Part shown: positions 8,752-16,834 of the stretch, one piece after another | Numbering within the stretch: the stretch's first letter is position 1 | Layout of the letters: every line of letters begins with the position of its first letter | Source of the DNA: Cupriavidus taiwanensis | GTDB taxonomy: Bacteria; Pseudomonadota; Gammaproteobacteria; Burkholderiales; Burkholderiaceae | DNA: 64,000 nucleotides | Direction: 5' to 3' | NCBI RefSeq assembly: GCF_900250075.1 | Contig: NZ_LT977071.1 | Coordinates: 1,488,941 to 1,552,940 of the forward strand | The notes under the pieces: model-generated | The model's database searches: none | Told to the model about the DNA's origin: nothing | Seen by the model: only the letters and a program-made list of their open reading frames with translations | Translations under genes and position numbers: made by a program

Positions 8752-9725
8752 GGCTGGATCTCGGGCAGTTCGGGCGCGATCAGCGCCAGGCCGGCGCGCA
8801 GCAGTTGGTCATAGCGCGCGCGCTCGGCGGCGATGCTTTCAGACGTCCACGCGTAGAAGCCTTCGCCGCGCTTCATGCCGTGGCGGCCGTCGGCGGCGCG
8901 CTCGGACAGGCAGCGCGCGGGATGGTCGTCGTTGCAGAAGGTCGGGTACATGGTGGCGCCGGCCGCCGCATGCACGTCGATGCCGGCGTGGTCGCGCTGC
9001 AGCACCGGTCCCGCCGCGAGGAAGCGGAAACCGAAGCCGAAGCGCACCGCCGCATCGACGTCCTCGGGCGAGGCAATGCCGCGGTCGATCAGGCTGAAGG
9101 CCTCGCGCGACAGCGCATGCTGCAGCCGGTTGGCAAGGAAGCCGGGCAGGTCCTTGCGCACCTTCACCGGCACCATGCCGCAGCGGCGCATGAACGCGGC
9201 GAGCGCGTCGGCATGGCGCTCGTCGCTGGCCTCTCCCATCACCACCTCGACCAGCGGCACCAGGTGCGCCGGCATGAAGAAGTGCAGGCCGAGCATGCGT
9301 GCGCGCGTGTCCAGGCCGGCGCCGATCGCGCTGATCGGGAAGCTGGAGCTGTTGCTGGCCAGCAGCGTATCCGGGCGCGCACGCGCGACCAGCTCCGCAA
9401 AGAGCGCCTGCTTCAGCGCCAGGTCCTCGGGAATGCATTCGATCACCAGGTCGACCGATGCCCAGTCGACGGCGTCGAGCGTCGCGGCCACCGCAAGGCT
9501 TTCCGCGCCCGCTTCACGGCCAATCGCGGCGAGGTTGGCGCGCACGCGCGCGGGCAGCGCGCCGGCACGCCCGGCATCCGGCTCGACAATGGTGGTGCGG
9601 CACAGCGCGCGGGTCAGCACCACGGCGACATCGGCGCCCATGGTGCCGCCGCCCACCACCACGGCATGGGTGGCGCCCGGCCGGCTCAGGGTGGATGGCG
9701 TTGCGGCGGGGGTGGCGTTGGGCAT
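8748..9725 (-). CDS. 3-hydroxyacyl-CoA dehydrogenase-fold enzyme, L-carnitine dehydrogenase-like
   Basis: This 325-residue NAD-dependent dehydrogenase has the Rossmann motif VVVGGGTMGADVAVV near the N-terminus, the VIECIPEDLALKQ and ASNSSSFPIS segments of the 3HCDH family, GLHFFMPAHLVPLVEVV with the catalytic His, and the C-terminal helical domain. Length fits single-domain L-carnitine dehydrogenases without the fused thioesterase. The start at 9725 follows AGGAGA by six bases; an upstream ATG at 9740 lacks a site. It is translationally coupled to the BKACE gene, so it probably makes that enzyme's beta-keto substrate. Confidence 0.85.
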   Translation of the reverse strand: MPNATPAATPSTLSRPGATHAVVVGGGTMGADVAVVLTRALCRTTIVEPDAGRAGALPARVRANLAAIGREAGAESLAVAATLDAVDWASVDLVIECIPEDLALKQALFAELVARARPDTLLASNSSSFPISAIGAGLDTRARMLGLHFFMPAHLVPLVEVVMGEASDERHADALAAFMRRCGMVPVKVRKDLPGFLANRLQHALSREAFSLIDRGIASPEDVDAAVRFGFGFRFLAAGPVLQRDHAGIDVHAAAGATMYPTFCNDDHPARCLSERAADGRHGMKRGEGFYAWTSESIAAERARYDQLLRAGLALIAPELPEIQP

Positions 9726-9773
9726 GGTTTCTCCTGGCATCCCGCCAGTGTAGAGAACCCGCTTTGATTGAAG

Positions 9774-9821
9774 AAGTCGATTCTCTGGATAAAATGATCA
9801 CCAAACCAGATCAATCGACTT
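9774..9821. promoter_or_regulatory. Long interrupted inverted repeat, likely LysR operator
   Basis: AAGTCGATT (9774-9782) and AATCGACTT (9813-9821) are perfect 9-bp arms. The repeat continues inward with TCTGG (9784-9788) and CCAGA (9806-9810). The element lies between the divergent dehydrogenase-BKACE operon and the lysR gene, where a LysR regulator would bind. Confidence 0.7.
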
Positions 9822-9859
9822 GAGGGTCCGGCCACGGATGCCGCCGGACCGCCGCTGCC

Positions 9860-10795
9860 ATGAACATCAACCTGTCGATGCGCGACATCGAGACCACGCT
9901 GGTTCTGGGCCGCACGCTGAACTTCCGCCAGGCCGCGAGCCAGCTGCACCTGTCGCAATCCGCCCTGTCGACCCAGATCCTGCGCATCGAGGAAGCGCTG
10001 GGCGTGCGCCTGTTCGACCGCACCACCCGCACCGTGCGCCTGACCGCGGCGGGCCAGGTCTTCATGCAGCAGGCCGCGCTGCTGCAGGCGGCGTTCCGCG
10101 GCGCCATCGACGCCGTGACCGGCATCGCCAGCGCCGAGCGCGGCCAGGTGGCCGTGGCCGCGCTGCCCTCGCTGGCGGCGCGGGTGCTGCCGCGGGTGCT
10201 GATGGCCTACCACCAGGCTCGCCCCGAGGTGGCGCTGAAGGTGTTCGACACCCTGTCCGGGCCGGCCTTCGACCTGGTCCGCGCCGGCGAGGTGGATTTC
10301 GCGCTGACCGCCGCCAACCCGCAGCAGGCGGACCTGCAGTACGAGCCGCTGCTGTCGGACCGCTTCGTGCTGCTGATCCCGTCGGCGCACCCGCTGGCGC
10401 GCAGCCCCGGACCGCTGCGCTGGGCCGACACCGCCGCCGCGCCGCATGTGTCGATGACCCATCCCAGCAGCGTGCGCCAGTACGCGGAATGGGCCTTCCT
10501 GCAGAACCGCATCCGCTTCCAGCCGGTGTTCGAGGCCGAACGCCTGGCCACCATCGCGGCCATGGTCGAATGCGGCTTCGGCGTGGCCGCGCTGCCCGAG
10601 ATCGCCGCCGGCACGGTGCGCCAGCCCGGCATCGTCGAGCGGCTGCTGACCGCGCCGGTGACCGAGCGCTCGATCGGCCTGGTCACGGCGCGCAACCGCA
10701 GCCTGTCGCCGGCGGCGGCCGAACTGGCGGCGGCCGTGCGCGCGCGGCTGGCCAGCCCGCCGCTGCAGGATGCGGCGCCGGAGGCCGGCGCATGA
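9860..10795 (+). CDS. LysR-family transcriptional regulator
   Basis: This 311-residue regulator has an N-terminal winged helix (LNFRQAASQLHLSQSALSTQILRIEEALGVRLFDRT) and a LysR co-inducer domain from about residue 90. It is divergent from the dehydrogenase-BKACE operon and the gap holds a long inverted repeat, so it most likely controls that operon in response to its substrate. Its stop overlaps the antiporter start by four bases (ATGA), so the antiporter is probably made from the same transcript. Confidence 0.9.
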   Translation: MNINLSMRDIETTLVLGRTLNFRQAASQLHLSQSALSTQILRIEEALGVRLFDRTTRTVRLTAAGQVFMQQAALLQAAFRGAIDAVTGIASAERGQVAVAALPSLAARVLPRVLMAYHQARPEVALKVFDTLSGPAFDLVRAGEVDFALTAANPQQADLQYEPLLSDRFVLLIPSAHPLARSPGPLRWADTAAAPHVSMTHPSSVRQYAEWAFLQNRIRFQPVFEAERLATIAAMVECGFGVAALPEIAAGTVRQPGIVERLLTAPVTERSIGLVTARNRSLSPAAAELAAAVRARLASPPLQDAAPEAGA

Positions 10796-13104
10796 GCATC
10801 ATCGTCGATATCCTGATCCTGGCCGGCGTGCTGCTGGCCATCGTCGCCGTGGTGCAGGTGGCCGCGGCGCGGCTGGTGCTGCCGGAATCCACGCTGCTGT
10901 CGGCCATCGGCATCGCCATCGGCGCGGGCTATGTGGCGATCGACGCCGCCCACCCCGACTTCGCCCGCCACTTCCTGCATCCGCTGATCGACCCGGCCCT
11001 GCCGCCCGAGGCCTACCTGTGGATCTTCCTGCCGCCGCTGCTGTTCCACGCCGCGCTGACCGCCGACGTGCGCGGCATGCTGCCCGACGCGGCGCCGATC
11101 CTGCTGCTGGCGGTGGTTGCGGTGGTGGTGGCCACCGGTGTCATCGGCGTGGTCACCGCGGCGGCCAGCGGCATGCCGCTGGCGGTGTGCCTGCTGCTGG
11201 GCGCGGTGGTGGCCACCACCGACCCGGCCGCGGTGATCGCGATCTTCCGCGACGTGGGCGCGCCGGCGCGCCTGATCCGGCTGGTGGAGGGCGAAAGCCT
11301 GCTCAACGATGCCGCCGCCATCGCCATCGTCGGCGTGCTGGTGGCGATGCTGACCGGGCACGGCGCGCAGGCGACGCTGGCGGCGGGGCTGCGCGAGCTG
11401 GCCTGGGCCTTTGTCGGTGGGGTGCTGTGCGGCGCGCTGGCCGGGCGGCTGGTGTCCGACCTGCTGCCGCGGCTGGCCGGCCTGGCCATGGCGGAAAGCG
11501 CGCTGACCCTGGCGCTGCCCTACCCGCTCTACCTGCTGGCCGAGCAACTGCTGGGCGTGTCGGGCGTGGTCGCGGTGGTGTGCGCCGGCCTGATGGTCAG
11601 CGCCCTCGGCCCCACGCGGCTGGCGCCGCCCAACTGGCGCCACCTGCGCATGATGTGGGAGCAGTTCGCCGGGATCGCCGGCGCCGTGGTGTTCCTGCTC
11701 GCCGCGGTGCGCGTGCCGTCGATGCTGGCGGGCGTGAGCGGGCATCATGGCTGGCTGCTGCTGGCGCTGGTGCTAGCGGCGCTGGCGGCGCGCCTGCTGA
11801 CGCTGTTCGGGCTGCTGCCGCTGCTGTCCGGGCTGCGGCTGAGCGCGCCGATCGATGGCGCCTTCAAGCTGGCCATCGCCTGGGGCGGGCTGCGCGGCGC
11901 GGTGACCCTGGTGCTGGCGCTGGGCATCGCCGAGAACAGCGACCTGCCCTACGAAACGCGGCATTTCGTCGCCATCCTGGCGACCGGCTTCGTGCTGGTC
12001 AGCCTGCTGCTCAACGGCACCACGCTGCGCGCGCTGATCCACCGGCTCGGCCTGGACCAGCTTTCGCCGCAGGAGCGCGCGCTGCAGCTGCAGGCGATCC
12101 GCCTCTCCACCGAGGAGGTCGAGGCGATGATGGCGCGCGTGGCCGACTCGTTCGACCTGCCGCCCGCGATCGCGCGCGAGGCGGCGCAGAAATACCGGCA
12201 CGGCATCGAGCTGGGCTCGGCGGAATTCGACTTCGACACCGCCCTGTCCGAGCGCGACCGCCTCAGCATCGGCCTGGTCACGCTGGCCACTCGCGAGCGC
12301 GAGCTGATCCCGGAATACGGCGACGGCGTGATCTCGGTGGCCAACCTCGACGCGATGATGCGCAACACCGCGCAGATGATCGACGCGGCGCGCGAGCAGG
12401 GCCGCATCGGCTACAACCGCGCCGCCCGGCATATCCTGGACTATCACCTGGGCTTCAAGGTGGCGCTGTTCCTGCATCACCGTCTCGGCATCGATCGCCC
12501 GCTGGCGCGCGCGCTGGCCGACCGCTTTGAACTGCTGATCTGCCGCCAGACCGTGCTGGACCGGCTGCGCCGCTACAACCGCTCGATGCTGACGCCGGTG
12601 TTCGGCGCGCGCATGGCGACCGTGCTCGACGGCGTGCTGGAAGACCGCGCGCGCGCCGCCGCCGAAGGCCTGGCTGAGATGCGCGGCAAGTTCGGCGTCT
12701 ATACCGTGGCGCTGGAGCGGCGCCTGCTGATGCTGTTCGCGCTGCGCAAGGGCCGGCTGTCGCTGGAAGCGATGCGCGAGGAGGCGGTGATTTCCAAGGA
12801 AGCGTTCAACCAGATCGCCCAGGTGATCCAGCAGGCGTGGAACGCCAGCCTCGTGCGCCCGCCGCTGCGCGACGTCACGGCAGCTGCGACCGGGCCCGGC
12901 GTGGCGCCGGGCCCGCAGCCGCAAGGCGGCGTAACCAGAGGGGATTCAGGAAGGGTCTTTGGTGCGGGTACGCGAGACCGCCGCCATGATGCCGATGCCG
13001 AGCACGATCAGGCAGGCAATGCCGATATAGACCGGCGCCAGCCCGGCCGTCGACAGGCCCCAGGCAATGCCGCCCACCAGGACCAGCAGGCCGATGATAT
13101 ATAG
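10792..13104 (+). CDS. CPA1-family Na+/H+ (cation/proton) antiporter
   Basis: This 770-residue inner-membrane protein starts with roughly twelve transmembrane helices. It has the CPA1 signatures TTDPAAVIAIFRDVGAP and EGESLLNDAAAIAIVGVL with the Asn-Asp ion-binding pair, and GGLRGAVTLVLAL. The cytoplasmic tail from about residue 420 is long and helical. It begins at ATG 10792, overlapping the lysR stop. The last 50 or so residues (QGGVTRGDS onward) read antisense through a small membrane-protein gene and are low complexity. The true protein may have lost an earlier stop, or the tail may simply be non-conserved. Confidence 0.87.
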   Translation: MSIIVDILILAGVLLAIVAVVQVAAARLVLPESTLLSAIGIAIGAGYVAIDAAHPDFARHFLHPLIDPALPPEAYLWIFLPPLLFHAALTADVRGMLPDAAPILLLAVVAVVVATGVIGVVTAAASGMPLAVCLLLGAVVATTDPAAVIAIFRDVGAPARLIRLVEGESLLNDAAAIAIVGVLVAMLTGHGAQATLAAGLRELAWAFVGGVLCGALAGRLVSDLLPRLAGLAMAESALTLALPYPLYLLAEQLLGVSGVVAVVCAGLMVSALGPTRLAPPNWRHLRMMWEQFAGIAGAVVFLLAAVRVPSMLAGVSGHHGWLLLALVLAALAARLLTLFGLLPLLSGLRLSAPIDGAFKLAIAWGGLRGAVTLVLALGIAENSDLPYETRHFVAILATGFVLVSLLLNGTTLRALIHRLGLDQLSPQERALQLQAIRLSTEEVEAMMARVADSFDLPPAIAREAAQKYRHGIELGSAEFDFDTALSERDRLSIGLVTLATRERELIPEYGDGVISVANLDAMMRNTAQMIDAAREQGRIGYNRAARHILDYHLGFKVALFLHHRLGIDRPLARALADRFELLICRQTVLDRLRRYNRSMLTPVFGARMATVLDGVLEDRARAAAEGLAEMRGKFGVYTVALERRLLMLFALRKGRLSLEAMREEAVISKEAFNQIAQVIQQAWNASLVRPPLRDVTAAATGPGVAPGPQPQGGVTRGDSGRVFGAGTRDRRHDADAEHDQAGNADIDRRQPGRRQAPGNAAHQDQQADDI

Positions 13105-13116
13105 CGCGAATGACAT
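12946..13116 (-). CDS. Small two-helix membrane protein
   Basis: This 56-residue protein (MSFALYIIGLLVLVGGIAWG...) consists of two hydrophobic helices separated by a short GLAPVY turn, with a basic tail ending TRTKDPS. Start 13116 is preceded by CGAAGGAGCCGACTC, a good ribosome site. The gene lies fully opposite the end of the antiporter frame except for its first 12 bases. The pattern resembles small inner-membrane proteins seen in many proteobacteria, with no assigned role. Confidence 0.75.
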   Translation of the reverse strand: MSFALYIIGLLVLVGGIAWGLSTAGLAPVYIGIACLIVLGIGIMAAVSRTRTKDPS

Positions 13117-13380
13117 GAGTCGGCTCCTTCGGGGGTGCAACCTGTGTTCAATGTAGGCAGCGCGCGCGGCGCCAGGGATAGGACAAGGGCGGATGCTGGC
13201 GTAGGCGGGTTCTGACCCGCTTGTGACTTGTCAGGGTCCTCGCCGCCGCCCACGGCCTGTCATGGCCCGGTGCCGGCAGTTCTGTATCTGTCCGGGGCGC
13301 CACCCGGCCCGTATACTCGCGGGACCGGCGCCGCCGCGCCGCACCGATTCCAGACATCAAACTAGCAACGGAGCAGCAGC

Positions 13381-14259
13381 ATGCGTGTCGCATTCCTCGG
13401 ACTGGGGGTGATGGGTTTCCATATGGCCGGCCACCTCGCCGCCAAGGGCCACGAGGTCACGGTCTATAACCGCACCGCCGCCAGGGCCCAGGCCTGGGTC
13501 GAGCGCTTCGGCGGCAAAGCCGCCGCCACCCCCGCGCAGGCGGTGCGCGATGCGCAGGTGGTCTGCTCCTGCGTCGGCAACGACGACGACCTGCGCGCGG
13601 TGCTGACCGGGCGCGACGGCGCCTTCTTCGGCGCGCCGAGCGGCTGCATCTTCGTCGACCACACCACCGCCAGCGCCAACGTCGCGCGCGAGCTGTACGC
13701 GGCGGCCGGCGAGCGCGGCCTGCACTTTGTCGATGGCCCGGTCTCGGGCGGCGAAGTGGGCGCGGAAAAAGGCATCCTGACCATCATGTGCGGCGGCGAC
13801 GCCGACGCCTTTGCCCAGGCCGAACCGGTCATTGCCGCTTACGCGCGCGCCGTGACCCGCATCGGCGCATCCGGCGCCGGGCAGCTGGCCAAGATGGTCA
13901 ACCAGATCAGCATCGCCGGCCTGATCCAGGGCCTGTCCGAGGCCATTGCCTTCGGCGAGCGCGCGGGCCTGGACATGCGCCTGGTGCTGGACGTGATCAG
14001 CAAGGGCGCGGCCGGTTCCTGGCAGCTCGAGAACCGCGGCCCCACCATGATCGACAACAGGTTCGACTTTGGCTTCGCCGTGGACTGGATGCGCAAGGAC
14101 CTTGGCCTGTGCCTGGACGAAGCCCGCCGCAACGGCGCGGCCCTGCCGGTCACGGCGCTGGTGGACCAGTTCTACGCCGACCTGCAGCAGATGGGCTGTG
14201 GCCGCGCCGACACCTCGTCGCTGATCAAGCGGCTGCGCCAGCACAGCGACCAGGGCTGA
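13381..14259 (+). CDS. 3-hydroxyisobutyrate dehydrogenase-family NAD(P)-dependent oxidoreductase
   Basis: This 292-residue enzyme starts with the Rossmann motif FLGLGVMGFHMAGHLA. It has VDGPVSGGEVGAEKG (substrate-binding segment) and the catalytic Lys in GAGQLAKMVNQ. The family includes 3-hydroxyisobutyrate dehydrogenase, tartronate semialdehyde reductase and glyoxylate or succinic semialdehyde reductases; the sequence does not decide among these. It is preceded by a 264-bp gap and stands as a single gene, so context does not help. Confidence 0.88.
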   Translation: MRVAFLGLGVMGFHMAGHLAAKGHEVTVYNRTAARAQAWVERFGGKAAATPAQAVRDAQVVCSCVGNDDDLRAVLTGRDGAFFGAPSGCIFVDHTTASANVARELYAAAGERGLHFVDGPVSGGEVGAEKGILTIMCGGDADAFAQAEPVIAAYARAVTRIGASGAGQLAKMVNQISIAGLIQGLSEAIAFGERAGLDMRLVLDVISKGAAGSWQLENRGPTMIDNRFDFGFAVDWMRKDLGLCLDEARRNGAALPVTALVDQFYADLQQMGCGRADTSSLIKRLRQHSDQG

Positions 14260-14431
14260 GGCCGCGGACGCTCCACCCCTGCCGTCGTCCGATTCCTACA
14301 GGGCAATCGGCGCTTCACGGAAGGGCCGCGCCGCGTCACACGCCTAAAGTGGTCGCATGAGGGCCCCGGCCGCTGCGATGTCTTCCCCGAGACGTGGTGC
14401 GGCGGGCCCGGCCACGAGGCAGGAGACCATC

Positions 14432-14608
14432 ATGTGGAAACTCGCAGGCGCGCTTCTGGTAGGCGCAAGCATGGCGCTGGCCGGCTGTACGGCGGCGGGC
14501 GCGGTCGCCGGCGGTGTCGCCGGCCATGAGTTGACCGACGGCAGCGCCGCCGGCACCATCGGCGGCGCCGTGGTGGGCGGTGTGATCGGCCACGAGCTGA
14601 GCGACTGA
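14432..14608 (+). CDS. Small glycine-zipper lipoprotein
   Basis: This 58-residue protein has a lipoprotein signal with lipobox LAGC (Cys at about 20) after a hydrophobic stretch. The mature part is a glycine zipper (GAVAGGVAGHELTDGSAAGTIGG...) containing two GHEL(T/S)D units. Such proteins sit in the outer membrane and may oligomerise. AGGAGA six bases before ATG 14432 fixes the start. A terminator hairpin follows. Confidence 0.82.
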   Translation: MWKLAGALLVGASMALAGCTAAGAVAGGVAGHELTDGSAAGTIGGAVVGGVIGHELSD

Positions 14609-14632
14609 CGGGTCGATCCGTCCCACCGGGCA

Positions 14633-14663
14633 CCAGGCCGCCGCGCGCGGCCTGGCCTGTTTT
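14633..14663 (+). terminator. Rho-independent terminator after the small lipoprotein gene
   Basis: A 9-bp stem (CCAGGCCGC, 14633-14641, and GCGGCCTGG, 14647-14655) with a 5-base loop is followed by CCTGTTTT. It sits 25 bp after the lipoprotein stop and just before the convergent glycosyltransferase end. Confidence 0.7.
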
Positions 14664-14672
14664 GGCCGTGGG

Positions 14673-15491
14673 TTACGCCGCGTGGCCGGACGGCCGGCGC
14701 AGGTGCCGCCACAGCAGCAGCGGCAGCCGCACCACGAAGCCGGCCAGCAGCCGCAGGTGCATGCCGGTCAGCAGCAGGTTGTCGCGCAGGTAGCGGAAGT
14801 GGGAGACGCCGCCCTCGCGCCGGCCGAAGTAGCGCACCGGGGCGTCGAGGTTGATAGGACGCACGCCGCGCCAGCACAAGCGCACCGCCACCTCCGGATC
14901 GAAATCGAAGCGCCGCATCCAGCGGCTGCCATGCATCACCGCACGCAGCGGCGCGATCGGGTAGACGCGAAAGCCGAACAGCGAATCGCCGATACCGGCC
15001 CACAGCGTCTCCACATCCACCCAGAAATTGGACATGCGCCGCCAGTAGACCCGCTCGCGCGGGGCGCTGGCGTCGAAGCGCGGGCGGCCCAGCACCATCG
15101 CGCCGGGGTCGCGCTGCGACGCCGCCATGAATGCGGGGATCAGGTGGGCCGGATGCTGGCCGTCGGAGTCCATCACCAGCACATGCGTGTAGCCCGCCGC
15201 CGCGGCCCGTTCGATGCCGTGCAGCACCGCGGCGCCCTTGCCCTGGTTGCTTGGCAGCACCAGCACCTGCAGCCCGGGGTCGGCGGCGGCCTGCGCCTGC
15301 AGCCATTGCGTGCTGCCGTCGGTGCTGCCGTCGACCACCACCCAGACCGGGGTCCAGGCCGCGCGAGCGCCGCGCAGCACGTCCTGCAGGCGCGCGCCGG
15401 GGTTATAGCTGGGGATCAGCACCAGGTGGGTCGCCGAAGGCGGGGCACCGCCTTCCACCAGCGCCGGCGCGGGCGTGGCTTGCTGCGGCAT
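14673..15491 (-). CDS. Family 2 glycosyltransferase (polyene cluster)
   Basis: This 272-residue enzyme has a GT-A fold: LVLIPSYNPG at the start, VVVDGSTDGS, the VMDSDGQHP DxD-type metal site, and a C-terminal amphipathic part with hydrophobic stretches. It resembles the glycosyltransferase half of ApeJ-like proteins in aryl polyene clusters, where transferase and acyltransferase are fused; here the acyltransferase is a separate gene at 18559. It follows the ACP gene by 39 bp on the same strand. It probably attaches the acyl product to a sugar or lipid, but the substrate is unknown. Confidence 0.85.
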   Translation of the reverse strand: MPQQATPAPALVEGGAPPSATHLVLIPSYNPGARLQDVLRGARAAWTPVWVVVDGSTDGSTQWLQAQAAADPGLQVLVLPSNQGKGAAVLHGIERAAAAGYTHVLVMDSDGQHPAHLIPAFMAASQRDPGAMVLGRPRFDASAPRERVYWRRMSNFWVDVETLWAGIGDSLFGFRVYPIAPLRAVMHGSRWMRRFDFDPEVAVRLCWRGVRPINLDAPVRYFGRREGGVSHFRYLRDNLLLTGMHLRLLAGFVVRLPLLLWRHLRRPSGHAA

Positions 15492-15530
15492 GTCGTGGTC
15501 CTGTGCGGGCTGGAGGAAACAGTGGCTGGG

Positions 15531-15791
15531 CTAGCGCGTGCGGTGTTGCGCCAGGTAGGCGGCCAGGCTGCCCAGTGAGGTGAAGATGGTCTTGTTGTCG
15601 GGATTGTCCGAGCGCAGCTCGACGCCGTACTTGCGCGACACCAGCAGGGCGATCTCGAGAATATCGATCGAATCCAGCCCGAAGCCTTCGCCATAGAGCG
15701 GAGTGGCGGCGGTGATGTCCTCCAGCCGCAGTTCGGCGATGTCGAGTTCGTCGAGGATCAGGCGGGCAAGTTCGGTTTCGAGTTCGGTCAT
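15531..15791 (-). CDS. Acyl carrier protein (polyene cluster)
   Basis: This 86-residue acidic protein contains the phosphopantetheine site GLDSIDILEI (Ser within DSID). It would carry the growing acyl chain. The start at 15791 (MTELETELARL) is the family start; the upstream extension is Pro/Gly-rich. It is the only ACP in the cluster, whereas the E. coli ape cluster has two. It is divergent from the membrane protein and ligase genes; promoters for both directions would lie in 15792-16056. Confidence 0.88.
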   Translation of the reverse strand: MTELETELARLILDELDIAELRLEDITAATPLYGEGFGLDSIDILEIALLVSRKYGVELRSDNPDNKTIFTSLGSLAAYLAQHRTR

Positions 15792-16056
15792 GTTGCTAGA
15801 TGGCTGGAACGCCGCTGCGCCGCCCGTGCCGGGCAAGTCGGTCCCGGTGCGGGCGTCGGGCACCCGAATGCTATCAAACGGGCCATTCCCGGGCCAGTCG
15901 AGAGAAGTTTAGTAACAACATCAACAACCTATTGGGGAATCATGATCGCGTCCGGAGGGTCTTTTGGGGTATAAAGCGTTCGCTTCGCGTGCCACCTGGC
16001 GCCTTTCCGGCGCACTGCAAGCCAAGCGCCTTACGCAACACATCAAGCTCCCACAA

Positions 16057-16785
16057 ATGCCTTCGAGCCAGCCCGTCGACCGCCGTTCCCCGCCCGCCGC
16101 CATGCCTGCGCCGGACGCTGCCGTCCCGTGGTGGCGGCGCCATGCCTGGATCGGCGCGGTGGCAGCCTTCGTGGTCTACGAGTCGGCCCTGCATCGCGCG
16201 GCGCACCAGCCGGGCGCCGAGGTGGCCGCGCTGTGGCTCGGCGCGGCGCCGTTCCTGCTGATCGGCTTCGTCGCCTGCCGCCGGCTGGCCGGACGCGTGC
16301 CCGCCCTGCTGGCGCTGCTCGCCGCGTGCGCGGCGCTGTGGCTGTGGCGCGCACCGCTGTCCGGCCATTTCGGCTGGACCTACTATTTGCAGCATGCGGG
16401 CGCCAATGCCGCGCTGGGGGCGATGTTCGCGCTCAGCCTGCGCCGCGGCCGCACCCCGCTCTGCACCCAGATCGCCAGCGCCATCCACGGCCCGCTTTCC
16501 GCCGCGCATGCGCGCTACACGGTGCGCGTGACCCAGGCCTGGACGCTGTTCTTCGCGGCGATGGTGGGGGTGTCGACGCTGCTGTTCGTGCTTGCGCCGG
16601 TGGCGGCCTGGTCCAGCTTCGCCAACCTGGCCACGCCGGTGCTGATCGCCATGATGTTCGCGGGCGAGGCCCTGTACCGCCGCATCGCCTTTCCGGCCAT
16701 GCGCCACCGCGGCCTGCTCGACGCGGTCCACGGCTACCGCGCGCTGATGACGGCCCGTGCGGCCCGGCCCGGGTTGCCGCGCTGA
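16057..16785 (+). CDS. COG4648-like integral membrane protein (ApeG-like)
   Basis: This 242-residue protein has about five to six transmembrane helices (segments begin at HAWIGAVAAFVVY, LWLGAAPFLLIG, ALLALLAACAALWLW, AWTLFFAAMVGVSTLLF). A polar middle with SLRRGRTPLCTQIA and a late YRR resemble the ApeG membrane protein found next to the ligase in aryl polyene clusters. The role is not established. Start 16057 is a best guess; 16102 is possible, and neither has a strong ribosome site. Confidence 0.7.
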   Translation: MPSSQPVDRRSPPAAMPAPDAAVPWWRRHAWIGAVAAFVVYESALHRAAHQPGAEVAALWLGAAPFLLIGFVACRRLAGRVPALLALLAACAALWLWRAPLSGHFGWTYYLQHAGANAALGAMFALSLRRGRTPLCTQIASAIHGPLSAAHARYTVRVTQAWTLFFAAMVGVSTLLFVLAPVAAWSSFANLATPVLIAMMFAGEALYRRIAFPAMRHRGLLDAVHGYRALMTARAARPGLPR

Positions 16786-16834
16786 CGCGCCGCCACCCGG
16801 CCCCGGCCCCGCGAAACAGGCACAGGCTCCGTCC

